Of a DNA stretch of 64,000 bases, positions 44,792 to 54,448 are shown in pieces. Both the position numbers and the translations under genes were made by a program. Location of the stretch: the NCBI RefSeq assembly GCF_036885195.1, contig NZ_CP133656.1, positions 2,976,001-3,040,000 on the forward strand. Direction: 5' to 3'. The notes beneath the pieces were generated by a model that saw nothing but the letters and a program-made list of their open reading frames with translations, did no database searches and had not been told where the DNA came from. The first letter of the stretch is position 1, and each line of letters begins with the position of its first letter. The stretch is from Pectobacterium cacticida (GTDB lineage Bacteria; Pseudomonadota; Gammaproteobacteria; Enterobacterales; Enterobacteriaceae).

Positions 44792-46126
44792 TTAACTCTT
44801 TTTCAATTCCATACGTTTAATTTCACCCACGACGATCAGGTAGCATAACATTGCCATTATTGCTGAAACACCGACAAAAATCAGAGCACTATTAAAAGAA
44901 TGTAATTCTTTAACCAGGTAACCAATAACCAATGGTGTCACAATAGAGGCAACGTTACCGAATACATTAAATACACCGCCACATAGACCGACAATTTCCT
45001 TAGGCGCCGTATCCGAAATAACAGGCCATCCCAACGCCCCAAATCCTTTACCAAAGAAAGCCAGCGCCATCAGTGTCACTACTAAAACATTGCTATCGGT
45101 ATAATTACAAAGAATAATACTAGAAGCCAATAACATACCTAAAACGATAGGGATTTTACGGGCGGCGGTTAGCGAAAAACCACGCTTCAACAACATATCG
45201 GATACGACCCCTCCCGACACCCCACCAATAAAGCCACATATTGCGGGGATTGCTGCGATCAAACCGACTTTCAGAATAGACATTCCCTTTTCCTGTACCA
45301 GGTAAATGGGAAACCATGTGAGAAAAAACCAGGTGATACTATTGATAAAATACTGACCCAGAAATACACCCAGCATCATGCGGTTAGTGAGCAATTGTTT
45401 TATATAATCCCACTTCGGGCCACTATTTTCCTTACCATCACCTTTTTTATGGTCCATATCAACAACCGCGCCGCCTTTAGAAATATATTCTAATTCTTGC
45501 TTACTGATACCAGGGTGATCAGTTGGATTATGAATGAATTTAACCCATACAATAGTGAGAATAAACCCTATTCCCCCCATCACGATGAACACGTGTTCCC
45601 AACCCCATTGATAAGTCAGCCAACCTAGAATAGGTGAGAAAATTGCCAGTGAAAAATATTGCGCAGAGTTAAAAATGGCTGATGCCGTACCACGCTCTTT
45701 GGTTGGAAACCATGCCGCGGTGATGCGAGCGTTTGCGGGGAAGGACGGTGCTTCAGAAAAACCCAGCATAAAACGTAATACAAACAGTGTTACAGGCGCC
45801 CAGACTAATGGAACCCAATCAACAAACCCTTGCAGGAAAGTAAATAGAGACCAAAAGAATATGCTATAGGCGTAAACTTTTTTAGAACCAAAGCGGTCAA
45901 GCAGCCAACCGCCAGGGATCTGCATCACTAAATATGACCAACCAAACGCAGAAAAAATATACCCCATATGTACTGCATCTAGTTGTAATTCTTCCGCTAC
46001 CGCAGTCCCCGCAATAGATAATGTTGCACGATCTGCATAATTTATCGCAGTTACTGTAAATATAATTAACAATATTATGTAGCGAACATAGGTTTTTCTT
46101 TTTATAAGAACCGCATCGGAATTCAT
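44792..46126 (-). CDS. garP: Galactarate/glucarate transporter GarP (MFS)
   Basis: Proton symporter importing hexarates. 444 residues with about 12 membrane segments; the ACS (anion:cation symporter) family motifs NYADRATLSIAG (about 29-40), GGWLLDRFGSKKVYAYSIF (about 72-90) and RFMLGFSEAPSFPANARITAAWFP (about 117-140) are clear. GudP is a near-identical paralogue type; the neighbours decide for GarP. First gene of garPLRK and divergent from garD. Confidence 0.9.
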   Translation of the reverse strand: MNSDAVLIKRKTYVRYIILLIIFTVTAINYADRATLSIAGTAVAEELQLDAVHMGYIFSAFGWSYLVMQIPGGWLLDRFGSKKVYAYSIFFWSLFTFLQGFVDWVPLVWAPVTLFVLRFMLGFSEAPSFPANARITAAWFPTKERGTASAIFNSAQYFSLAIFSPILGWLTYQWGWEHVFIVMGGIGFILTIVWVKFIHNPTDHPGISKQELEYISKGGAVVDMDHKKGDGKENSGPKWDYIKQLLTNRMMLGVFLGQYFINSITWFFLTWFPIYLVQEKGMSILKVGLIAAIPAICGFIGGVSGGVVSDMLLKRGFSLTAARKIPIVLGMLLASSIILCNYTDSNVLVVTLMALAFFGKGFGALGWPVISDTAPKEIVGLCGGVFNVFGNVASIVTPLVIGYLVKELHSFNSALIFVGVSAIMAMLCYLIVVGEIKRMELKKS

Positions 46127-46626
46127 AAAATCGCCTCGATTATCATTATAAGCATCATCGTAACCAACTCGACTAGCTCAACCTATTTCCAGAGTGGTTA
46201 GCTTTGAAATTTAACGTCAATCAGTTTATGGAAAAACATCGTTTATAAAAAATTTGCACTATCCGTTCACGCTACGAACAGTTATAAGACGGTATTAAGT
46301 ATAAAAATTACATCATGGAATAGCATTGTCACAATGCCCAACAATGATTAACAATATACTGTAATTTTTGGCGTTACGCACAGAACATTGCGACTAACAT
46401 CACACTGTGATTTCCAATTAGATAGGTAATAAAGGCAAAAGAGATACAGATCACATTAAGTTAGATACTTGCCAAACCATAAAGGATTAAAAATCAGTAA
46501 ATATTATTCAATTGCACAGTTATGTGTTATAAAAAATCAGATATTATATTTATAAAATCCGCATTACTTAAATAAAAAGCAACGAGAATTATCAATTGTG
46601 AAAATTAGAGATTAACTGGAGACGCT
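46127..46626. promoter_or_regulatory. garP-garD divergent control region
   Basis: 500 AT-rich bases with no gene. Two palindromes stand out: GCATTG-TCA-CAATGC (46323-46337) and ATCACA-C-TGTGAT (46399-46411). In E. coli the divergent gar promoters are activated by CdaR and CRP; these palindromes are candidate binding sites, but I cannot tell which protein would bind. Confidence 0.45.
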
Positions 46627-48192
46627 ATGTCACAGAACGAGCAGAATGTCGTCAAAGCATTTTATATAAAAGTTCATGACGATGATAACGTAGCTATTAT
46701 TGTTAATGATAATGGTTTACGTGCAGGCACTCGATTCGATACTGGATTAGAATTAATTGAACATGTGCCACAAGGTCATAAAGTTGCCCTCGAAGATATC
46801 GCCAAATCAGGCCCAATCATTCGCTACGGTGAAATTATTGGCTATGCCCTGCGCGATATTGCGAAAGGTAGCTGGATTGACGAATCTTTAGTCGAGTTGC
46901 CTAAGGCCCCGGCATTGGAAACCCTGCCACTGGCGACCAAAGTTCCGCCCGCGCTGCCGCCGTTGGAAGGATATACTTTTGAAGGCTACCGCAATGCCGA
47001 CGGCAGCGTCGGAACGAAAAACCTGTTAGCGATTACGACCAGCGTACATTGTGTCGCCGGCGTGGTGGATTATGTCGTCAAACTCATCGAGCGGGATCTC
47101 TTACCCAAGTACCCGAATGTGGATGGCGTCGTCGCATTAAATCACCTCTACGGCTGCGGTGTGGCTATCAACGCCCCCGCCGCGGTCGTGCCTATCCGCA
47201 CGCTTCACAATCTGGCGCTCAATCCTAATTTCGGCGGCGAAGTGCTGGTCGTCGGCCTGGGCTGTGAAAAATTACAGCCGGAACGCCTGCTGGAAGGTAC
47301 GCCAGATGTACAAGCAATTTCGTTGGATGACACCAGCATTGTTCGCTTGCAGGATGAACAACACGTCGGTTTCCGATCGATGGTGGATGACATCCTGGCG
47401 ATGGCGGACAAACATCTGCAACGCTTGAACCAGCGTCAGCGTGAAACCTGTCCGGCCTCAGAACTGGTTGTCGGGATGCAATGTGGCGGTAGCGATGCCT
47501 TTTCTGGCGTTACCGCTAACCCAGCCGTCGGTTTTGCCTCCGACCTGCTGGTTCGTTGCGGCGCTACCGTCATGTTCTCGGAAGTGACCGAAGTGCGCGA
47601 TGCGATACATCTGTTGACACCGCGCGCGATCAACGAAGACGTCGGCAAGCGTCTGCTGGAAGAGATGGCCTGGTACGATAACTACCTCGACAGCGGTCAC
47701 ACTGACCGCAGCGCCAACCCCTCTCCAGGAAACAAAAAAGGCGGGCTGGCCAATGTGGTAGAAAAGGCGCTCGGCTCTATTGCCAAATCTGGCACCAGCG
47801 CGATTGTTGAAGTCCTGTCTCCTGGCCAGCGTCCTACTAAACGCGGGCTGATTTATGCAGCAACGCCAGCCAGTGACTTTGTGTGCGGAACACAGCAGCT
47901 CGCTTCCGGCATTACCGTTCAGGTCTTCACCACCGGGCGCGGTACGCCCTATGGCCTGCTTGCTGTCCCGGTGATCAAAATGGCGACCCGTACCGCATTA
48001 GCGAACCGCTGGCACGACCTGATGGATATCAATGCTGGCACAATCGCGACCGGAGAGGCCACCATCGAAGATGTAGGCTGGCAACTCTTCCATTTCATTC
48101 TGGACATCGCCAGCGGCAAGAAAAAAACCTGGTCCGATCAGTGGGGTATCCATAATGCATTGGCAGTTTTCAATCCAGCCCCGGTAACTTGA
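46627..48192 (+). CDS. garD: Galactarate dehydratase GarD
   Basis: Dehydrates galactarate to 5-keto-4-deoxy-D-glucarate, the GarL substrate. 521 residues (E. coli 523). An N-terminal SAF domain (about 10-85, VAIIVNDNGLRAGT) is followed by the UxaA-type catalytic domains with YRNADGSVGTKNLLAITTSVHC (about 120-141), LNHLYGCGVAIN, GLGCEKLQPERL and MQCGGSDAFSGVTANPAVG (about 284-302), whose cysteine and histidine residues bind iron. An ACTGGAGA ribosome site precedes the ATG. Confidence 0.95.
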   Translation: MSQNEQNVVKAFYIKVHDDDNVAIIVNDNGLRAGTRFDTGLELIEHVPQGHKVALEDIAKSGPIIRYGEIIGYALRDIAKGSWIDESLVELPKAPALETLPLATKVPPALPPLEGYTFEGYRNADGSVGTKNLLAITTSVHCVAGVVDYVVKLIERDLLPKYPNVDGVVALNHLYGCGVAINAPAAVVPIRTLHNLALNPNFGGEVLVVGLGCEKLQPERLLEGTPDVQAISLDDTSIVRLQDEQHVGFRSMVDDILAMADKHLQRLNQRQRETCPASELVVGMQCGGSDAFSGVTANPAVGFASDLLVRCGATVMFSEVTEVRDAIHLLTPRAINEDVGKRLLEEMAWYDNYLDSGHTDRSANPSPGNKKGGLANVVEKALGSIAKSGTSAIVEVLSPGQRPTKRGLIYAATPASDFVCGTQQLASGITVQVFTTGRGTPYGLLAVPVIKMATRTALANRWHDLMDINAGTIATGEATIEDVGWQLFHFILDIASGKKKTWSDQWGIHNALAVFNPAPVT

Positions 48193-48202
48193 TTATCTAT
48201 TT

Positions 48203-48231
48203 CGCAGGCCGGTGTTCCCATCCGGCCTGCG
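48203..48231 (+). terminator. Terminator-like hairpin after garD
   Basis: Perfect 10-bp GC-rich stem CGCAGGCCGG / CCGGCCTGCG with a 9-base loop, 10 bases past the stop. The downstream sequence GATGGCGTTATTTG is only weakly T-rich. Confidence 0.6.
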
Positions 48232-48858
48232 GATGGCGTTATTTGATCTACAATAAATTTAGCCATAATTAACAATCAACAAAGGATAATAATTAACGGA
48301 TAAACGTCCAAATGAGAATATTTCATTTCATTCCCGCAAATAAATAAAACAAAAAATTAACAAACAATCGAAAGCCCCTCCGATTTTATTTTACTAAAAA
48401 AACTCATTAAGAATAATCCCTAAAAATACCTTATATCTTTTAATTATACTTACACATTTATTACTGATTATTTAGTGCAAGCAAAATGAATCAATTGACA
48501 GCGAATCATCCCCATCATAGATTTATGCATACTGAAAAATTGCACTAATATTGATGACCAGCGTGTTACAGCATTACTGTAATACGTTGGTTATCTTGCA
48601 CAATGTGGGGCTATTCGCACTCTCATGATAAATGAGTAGATCACGTTTCATATAAATGAATAGGCCACTAAAAATTCAGTCGATCTGTTTGAATAACTTG
48701 AACATTTACACAGCAAAACACCGGACAGATTTCACGCAACGCATCGCCTATCGCTCACCTCTATTTCAGCACCAGTAATAATCGGAGCGGCTGAGATATG
48801 GCCGGCAATCAGCGCGGCGGTCTGGAAACTGAACGGGATACGGACACCGGGGTTTATA
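48232..48858. other. 627-base AT-rich gap before aer
   Basis: 48240-48660 is very AT-rich and has no credible open frame. 48730-48850 is more GC-balanced and is open on the minus strand (48732-48926, LIINPGVRIPFSFQTAALIAGHIS...), which looks protein-like but has no recognised family and runs into the aer start; it could be a gene remnant. The aer promoter must be here; I did not find a convincing sigma28 (flagellar class) box. Confidence 0.4.
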
Positions 48859-50394
48859 ATGAGAGTCAATACACCTGTTACACAGCAGGAGTATTTGTTA
48901 GATATGGACACCATATTGATGTCCACAACAGATATTCACAGCCATATTACGTATGCCAATTCGGCCTTCATTAAGGTCAGTGGTTTTTCTGAAGAGCAAC
49001 TTATTAGTCAGCCGCATAATATTGTGCGCCATCCCGACATGCCCGTTGAAGCCTATGCGGACATGTGGTTTACATTGCAGCAGGGCGATAGCTGGACAGG
49101 TATCATTAAGAATCGCCGCAATAACGGCGACCACTATTGGGTCCGCGCTAATGTCACGCCGGTTTACCAGCACGAAAAGCTCATCGGTTATATTTCCGTT
49201 CGTAATACGCCCAGCGCCGAAGAGATCAAACAGGCCGAAAAACTGTATAGCGCGATGCAGCAAAAGCAGGCCGGTAACCGCAAGTTTTATAAAGGGTTGG
49301 TCGTGCGCACGGGGCTCCTTTCTCCACTGTCGATCTTGCAAAAACTGTCTGTCCGCTGGCGCCTCCGTTTGGCCGTACTCGCGGCGGGGCTTATCCCGGT
49401 ACTGTTTGCCTTCTGTGGGTTAAACCCGCTGTGGCTACTGCCACTGGCGTTGCTCGTCATCATCGCCGCGGATTGCTTTTTGCAAAAACAAATTGCACAA
49501 CCGATTAGCATCATTCTAAAACAGGCTCAGCATGTGGTTTCAGGTCGCAAAGTTAAACACATCTGCCTAAATCGGGTAGACGAAATCGGCCTGCTACTGC
49601 GTTCCGTTAACCAATTCGGTCTGAATCTGCATTCGCTGGTTGATGACGTCAGCACGCAGGTGGGCGGTATTACCGATGTCAGTCATAAACTGGCAAAAAA
49701 TAATGTCGACCTGAATATGCGCACAGAGGAAACATCGGCAAATCTGCAACAGACCGCCGCCGCCATTGAAGAAATTACCGTTGCCGTACAGCAGAGTGCA
49801 GAAACGTCGGCGCAGGCTACCACAATGGCTGCAGCCGCGAGCGATACCGCGCTAAAAGGCGGCGCGATTATGAAGGAAACCATCGGTATGATGGATTCTA
49901 TCTCCAGCGCCAGCGATAAAATCGTGGATATTATCGGCGTAATTGACAGTATCGCTTTTCAGACCAACATTCTCGCGCTGAATGCCGCGGTTGAAGCGGC
50001 ACGTGCTGGCGTTCAAGGGAAAGGGTTTGCCGTGGTTGCAGCTGAAGTGCGTAATTTAGCGCAGCACTCCGCCTCGGCAGCCAAAGAGATTAAAACGCTG
50101 ATCGATGCCAACGTTGCCAATGTGAAACAAGGAAGCTCAATGGTGGAAAACGCAGGCAAACATATCAGCGATATCGTTGACGAAGTGTTGCAGGTTTCTA
50201 GCATGATCAAAGAAATAAGCAATGCAACGCGTGAACAGACCGCAGCATTAAGCCTGATCAACACCTCGATTGCACAGATAGAACAAATGACACAGCGCAA
50301 TACCGATATGGTGTCACATTCAACGGAAGCCGCTGAGGGATTGAATCTTCAGGCTACGCGACTGAATAGCGCCATTAACGTCTATGGTCGTTAA
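48859..50394 (+). CDS. aer: Aerotaxis receptor Aer
   Basis: Redox/energy-sensing chemoreceptor. 511 residues: N-terminal PAS domain that in Aer binds FAD (about 8-118; YANSAFIKVSGFSEEQLI, NIVRHPDMP, NRRNNGDHYWVRANVTPV), a hydrophobic hairpin anchor (about 170-207), HAMP (about 208-262) and the methyl-accepting signalling domain with the hairpin tip FQTNILALNAAVEAARAGVQGKGFAVVAAEVR (about 370-401). It lacks a periplasmic ligand domain and the C-terminal NWETF-type pentapeptide, as expected for Aer. Confidence 0.92.
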   Translation: MRVNTPVTQQEYLLDMDTILMSTTDIHSHITYANSAFIKVSGFSEEQLISQPHNIVRHPDMPVEAYADMWFTLQQGDSWTGIIKNRRNNGDHYWVRANVTPVYQHEKLIGYISVRNTPSAEEIKQAEKLYSAMQQKQAGNRKFYKGLVVRTGLLSPLSILQKLSVRWRLRLAVLAAGLIPVLFAFCGLNPLWLLPLALLVIIAADCFLQKQIAQPISIILKQAQHVVSGRKVKHICLNRVDEIGLLLRSVNQFGLNLHSLVDDVSTQVGGITDVSHKLAKNNVDLNMRTEETSANLQQTAAAIEEITVAVQQSAETSAQATTMAAAASDTALKGGAIMKETIGMMDSISSASDKIVDIIGVIDSIAFQTNILALNAAVEAARAGVQGKGFAVVAAEVRNLAQHSASAAKEIKTLIDANVANVKQGSSMVENAGKHISDIVDEVLQVSSMIKEISNATREQTAALSLINTSIAQIEQMTQRNTDMVSHSTEAAEGLNLQATRLNSAINVYGR

Positions 50395-50466
50395 ACTCTT
50401 CTGGATATGCCGAATGAGTTTTACGCCAACGCACGCGATACGCCCGATTACGCCACTGAATGCGCA

Positions 50467-50489
50467 AGGTCGCTTCATTGAAGCGACCT
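50467..50489. other. Hairpin between aer and ypeB
   Basis: Perfect 10-bp stem AGGTCGCTTC / GAAGCGACCT with loop ATT, between two convergent genes. No T-run on either side; possible weak bidirectional terminator. Confidence 0.45.
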
Positions 50490-50503
50490 CAGGGAAGGGA
50501 AAC

Positions 50504-50725
50504 TCATGAGCGAGGCCGCTTCAGCGGCGTCACCAACCCTTGCAGCCCTTCTACCTTGATGGCCAGCGTTATTTGCATCAGTTCCCCTAAACGACCACGG
50601 GGAAACTCGCCTTTACGAGAAAACCACAGCAGATACTCTTCCGGTAAATCAATCAGTACGCGCCCCTGGTATTTACCAAAAGGCATCCGCATCGTCGCAA
50701 TCTCTAGCAAATCCGCTTTTTCCAC
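50504..50725 (-). CDS. ypeB: DUF3820 protein YpeB
   Basis: 73 residues, function unknown. The sequence MPFGKYQGRVLIDLPEEYLLWFSRKGEFP is the family core. The start codon is GTG at 50725, supported by a GGGAG ribosome site inside the end of ligA and by homology of the first residues (MEKADLLEIA). It follows ligA by 4 bases, as in E. coli, so the two are co-translated. Confidence 0.88.
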   Translation of the reverse strand: MEKADLLEIATMRMPFGKYQGRVLIDLPEEYLLWFSRKGEFPRGRLGELMQITLAIKVEGLQGLVTPLKRPRS

Positions 50726-50729
50726 CGGT

Positions 50730-52784
50730 TTAGTCTCCCAATAATCGGATCATCTCCGCTTCATCGATCACGGGAATCCCCAATTCCTGCGCCTTTGCCA
50801 GCTTAGATCCTGCGGCTTCACCCGCAATCACCATATCGGTTTTTTTCGAGACGCTGCCACTGACTTTAGCGCCCAATGCGGCGAGACGATCCTTAGCTTC
50901 ATCACGAGATAGGACACTCAGCGATCCTGTCAACACCACTGTTTTCCCGGCAAAGGGACTGTCGATCGTCTCAGCGTTGACGACCTGAACCTCTGGCCAG
51001 TGAATATTGATCCCTGCTGGGTCGGTCAATTCATGAATCACGATTCGGTTATGCGCCTCCTCCAGGAAATGCCGCACATGTGCGGCAACGACCTTACCGA
51101 CATCCGGCACGGCGAGTAGTGCTTCTTCGTCGGCGGCGAAAAGCGCTTCCAGTGAGCCAAAATGCGCGGCCAGATTAGCTGCCGTCGCTTCGCCAACGTC
51201 ACGGATCCCCAACGCATACAAGAAGCGCGCTAGCGTGGTCACTTTTGCCTTTTCCAGGGCATTTACCAGATTTAGCGCAGATTTCGGCCCCATACGCTCC
51301 AATTTCGTCAGTATTTCGACGTTCAGACGAAACAGATCGGCTGGCGTTTTGACATACTCTTTTTCCACCAATTGGTCGATAATCTTATCGCCCATACCTT
51401 CCACGTCTAAGGCGCGGCGAGACACAAAATGCTTCAACGCCTCTTTACGTTGGGCGCCACAGATCAAACCACCAGTGCAACGCGTGACGGCTTCCCCTTC
51501 TACGCGTTCAACATCCGCGCCGCACACGGGGCAGGTAGAAGGGAACACAATCGGCTGCGCCGTTTCGGGCCGTTCGGCGACTACCACACCAACAATTTGC
51601 GGGATCACATCCCCTGCCCGACGCACAATGACGCGATCGCCTATTTGCAAACCGAGTCGCTCAATTTCGTCCGCGTTATGCAGCGTAGCATTACTGACAA
51701 TAACCCCCGCCACGGCCACGGGTTCCAGACGCGCGACCGGGGTAATCGCGCCGGTTCGCCCAACCTGAAATTCCACATCACGCAGCCACGTCAGTTGTTC
51801 CTGCGCGGGGAATTTAAAGGCCACCGCCCAACGCGGCGCACGGGCAACAAACCCTAATCTTTCCTGTAATGCCAGAGAATCTACTTTGACGACGACGCCA
51901 TCAATATCAAAGCCTAACGAACTGCGAGTCTGTTCAATATGGCGGTAAAACGCCAGGACCTCGTCCGAACCGGTGCATCGTTGAATTTTATCGCTCACTG
52001 GCAACCCCCATGCTTTGAACAGCATCAGTCGTTCCCAGTGGCTGGCTGGCAATTCGCCCCCCTCCACCAGACCAACGCCATAGCAGAAAAATGTTAGCGG
52101 GCGTTTAGCCGTAATTCGCGGATCAAGCTGGCGCAGCGATCCCGCCGCAGCGTTGCGGGGATTAGCAAAGACTTTACCGCCCGTTCGACGGGCTTCTTCA
52201 TTCAGCTTTTCAAAGCCGCTGTGCTTCATAAACACTTCGCCACGCACTTCAATGCGGCGGGGAATGTTGTCGCCTTCCAGACGCAACGGGATCGCTCCCA
52301 CGGTGCGAATATTACTGGTGATGTTCTCCCCGGTTGCGCCATCGCCACGCGTAGCCGCCTGCACCAGAATCCCGTCTTCATAAAGTAAACTGACCGCCAA
52401 GCCATCCAGCTTGAGTTCACAACAAAATGTCAGTTCCCCTTCATTTTTTAGCCTGTCGCTAATCCGTTTACTGAACGCCAGATAGCTTTCTTCATCGAAG
52501 ACATTATCCAGCGATAACATCGGCACTTCATGGCGCACCGGTTCAAATGCCGCCAACGGTGCCGCGCCTACGCGCTGCGTAGGAGAATCGCTGGTCACCA
52601 GTTCCGGGTAATCGGTTTCCAATGCCTTTAGTTCCTGCATGAGTTTGTCGTATTCGACATCAGGAATTTCGGGCGCATCTTCAACGTGGTATTGGTATTC
52701 GTGATGACGTAAGACCCGACGCAACGTCGCTGCTCGCTGTGCGGCTGCATCCACTTCGGATGGTGCTTTCTTCACTGGTTTCAT
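50730..52784 (-). CDS. ligA: NAD-dependent DNA ligase LigA
   Basis: Seals nicks during replication and repair. 684 residues, slightly longer than E. coli. Domain Ia (HHEYQYHVEDAPEIPDVEYDK, about 27-47), adenylation domain with active lysine K125 in CELKLDGLA, OB fold, zinc finger CPVC...CTGGLIC (about 417-441), helix-hairpin-helix repeats and a C-terminal BRCT domain (about 605-684). In E. coli zipA is directly upstream; here the upstream neighbour is hldE. As this is a complete, essential-type LigA, it is probably the main ligase. Confidence 0.97.
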   Translation of the reverse strand: MKPVKKAPSEVDAAAQRAATLRRVLRHHEYQYHVEDAPEIPDVEYDKLMQELKALETDYPELVTSDSPTQRVGAAPLAAFEPVRHEVPMLSLDNVFDEESYLAFSKRISDRLKNEGELTFCCELKLDGLAVSLLYEDGILVQAATRGDGATGENITSNIRTVGAIPLRLEGDNIPRRIEVRGEVFMKHSGFEKLNEEARRTGGKVFANPRNAAAGSLRQLDPRITAKRPLTFFCYGVGLVEGGELPASHWERLMLFKAWGLPVSDKIQRCTGSDEVLAFYRHIEQTRSSLGFDIDGVVVKVDSLALQERLGFVARAPRWAVAFKFPAQEQLTWLRDVEFQVGRTGAITPVARLEPVAVAGVIVSNATLHNADEIERLGLQIGDRVIVRRAGDVIPQIVGVVVAERPETAQPIVFPSTCPVCGADVERVEGEAVTRCTGGLICGAQRKEALKHFVSRRALDVEGMGDKIIDQLVEKEYVKTPADLFRLNVEILTKLERMGPKSALNLVNALEKAKVTTLARFLYALGIRDVGEATAANLAAHFGSLEALFAADEEALLAVPDVGKVVAAHVRHFLEEAHNRIVIHELTDPAGINIHWPEVQVVNAETIDSPFAGKTVVLTGSLSVLSRDEAKDRLAALGAKVSGSVSKKTDMVIAGEAAGSKLAKAQELGIPVIDEAEMIRLLGD

Positions 52785-52900
52785 ACCTGTTCTATCTGAT
52801 GTATGGCTCGATCGACGCCACTATGTTTATGGCTCTCGCCCAGGTTAAACCAGAACGAGAGGCAATAGTTTGCACGGCGTAGATACCGCCAATGACGCTA

Positions 52901-54337
52901 TTAAGATTGAGGCGAGCGGGCCTTTATCGCGTTGATAATGTTTGTCGTAGAGCAGCCGTCCTCAAAATTCAGGACCTTAACCTCTCCGCCATTATCCCAG
53001 ACCTCTTTACTACCGGCGATGTCATGCGGCTGGTAATCCCCGCCTTTCACCAAAATATCCGGCAGAATGCCAGCAATCAGGCGCTGCGGCGTATCTTCTT
53101 CAAACGGCACAACCCAATCGACCGCTTCCAATGCGCCTACAACGATCATTCGCTGCGTTAGCGGGTTGACGGGCCGTGTCGGCCCTTTTAAACGCGAGGT
53201 TGAAGCATCGCTGTTGATCGCTACGATTAATCGATCGCCGAGTTTACGGGCATTTGCCAGGTAAGAAACATGTCCGGCATGCAGAATATCGAAGCAACCA
53301 TTGGTCATCACAATCTTTTCTCCTCGCTGGCGAGCGAGTTCCACGGCCTGTTTCAGTTGTTCTTCGGTCATCACGCCAAACCCGGTGTCGGCACGCCCGC
53401 GGATCGCATTTTCCAATTCAATCGGCGTAACCGTTGACGTCCCCAGTTTGCCAACGACGACGCCAGCGGCGGCATTCGCCAGGAAACAAGCGTCTTCCAG
53501 TGGATTCCCCGCAGCCAGCGCCGCAGCCAACACGCCAATAACGGTATCGCCCGCACCGGTCACGTCGTAAACTTCCTGCGCTTGCGTCGGCAAGTGCAGC
53601 GGATCTTTGCCCGGCTGTAGCAGCGTCATCCCCTGCTCGGAACGGGTTATCAGCAGTGCGGATAAATCATACTCCGCAATCAGTCGCTCTCCTCGCTCAA
53701 CCAGTTCCTCTTCCGTTTTGCAACGCCCTGCGACCGCTTCGAACTCAGACAGGTTCGGCGTCAGCAGCGTGGCGCCACGGTAGCGGGAAAAATCCGTACC
53801 TTTCGGGTCGATCAGCACCGGAACGCCCGCCTCTTTTGCCGTCTGGATCATGATTTGCACCTGCGCCAATGCGCCTTTTGCATAATCAGACAGCACCAGC
53901 GCCCCCATTTTTGGCAGCGCCAGTTGAATACGCTCGACAATCGGCTGAGGATCAATATCCTCAAAACCTTCCTCAAAATCCAACCGAATTAACTGCTGAT
54001 TTCGCGACAAAACGCGCAGCTTGGTAATTGTTGGGTGCGTCGGTACGGAAACAAAGTCACATGTCACGTTGACTTCACCCAGTTTGGCATTGAGTACGCG
54101 AGCGGCATCATCAATGCCCGTTAACCCGACCAGACGCGAGCCCGCGCCTAATGCGGCAATGTTCATCGCGACGTTTGCCGCGCCACCGGGTCGCTCTTCG
54201 ACAGCATCGACCTTGACCACAGGTACAGGCGCCTCTGGGGAAATACGGCTGGTCGGCCCATACCAGTAGCGATCTAGCATGACATCGCCGACCACTAATA
54301 CACCCGCTTGACGAAAATCAGGCAGCGTCACTTTCAT
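52901..54337 (-). CDS. hldE: Bifunctional heptose-7-phosphate kinase / heptose-1-phosphate adenylyltransferase HldE
   Basis: Also RfaE; makes ADP-heptose for the lipopolysaccharide inner core. The frame opens at 54379; the ATG at 54337 (MKVTLPDFRQAGVLVVGDVMLDRYW) gives 478 residues, the E. coli size. Ribokinase-like domain to about 320 (PGGAANVAMNIAALG at 50-64; DVTGAGDTVIG at about 262) and cytidylyltransferase-like domain from about 345 (TNGCFDILHAGHVSYL). Followed on the minus strand by ligA. Confidence 0.96.
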   Translation of the reverse strand: MKVTLPDFRQAGVLVVGDVMLDRYWYGPTSRISPEAPVPVVKVDAVEERPGGAANVAMNIAALGAGSRLVGLTGIDDAARVLNAKLGEVNVTCDFVSVPTHPTITKLRVLSRNQQLIRLDFEEGFEDIDPQPIVERIQLALPKMGALVLSDYAKGALAQVQIMIQTAKEAGVPVLIDPKGTDFSRYRGATLLTPNLSEFEAVAGRCKTEEELVERGERLIAEYDLSALLITRSEQGMTLLQPGKDPLHLPTQAQEVYDVTGAGDTVIGVLAAALAAGNPLEDACFLANAAAGVVVGKLGTSTVTPIELENAIRGRADTGFGVMTEEQLKQAVELARQRGEKIVMTNGCFDILHAGHVSYLANARKLGDRLIVAINSDASTSRLKGPTRPVNPLTQRMIVVGALEAVDWVVPFEEDTPQRLIAGILPDILVKGGDYQPHDIAGSKEVWDNGGEVKVLNFEDGCSTTNIINAIKARSPQS

Positions 54338-54448
54338 CCTCAACTCCAGCTTTTGGCATAATAGGCGTAATAATATCATAGGCGCGATCGCTACACGTTA
54401 TCTCGGCGCGTCGCCGATCGACACGTTGCTCGCAGAAAGAGCAGGAAC

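Noticed and set aside
48667..48700. Sigma28 promoter for aer (TAAAAATT with 11-base spacer)
   Set aside because: The -10 part (TTTGAATA) does not resemble GCCGATAA, and it lies about 170 bases before the start.
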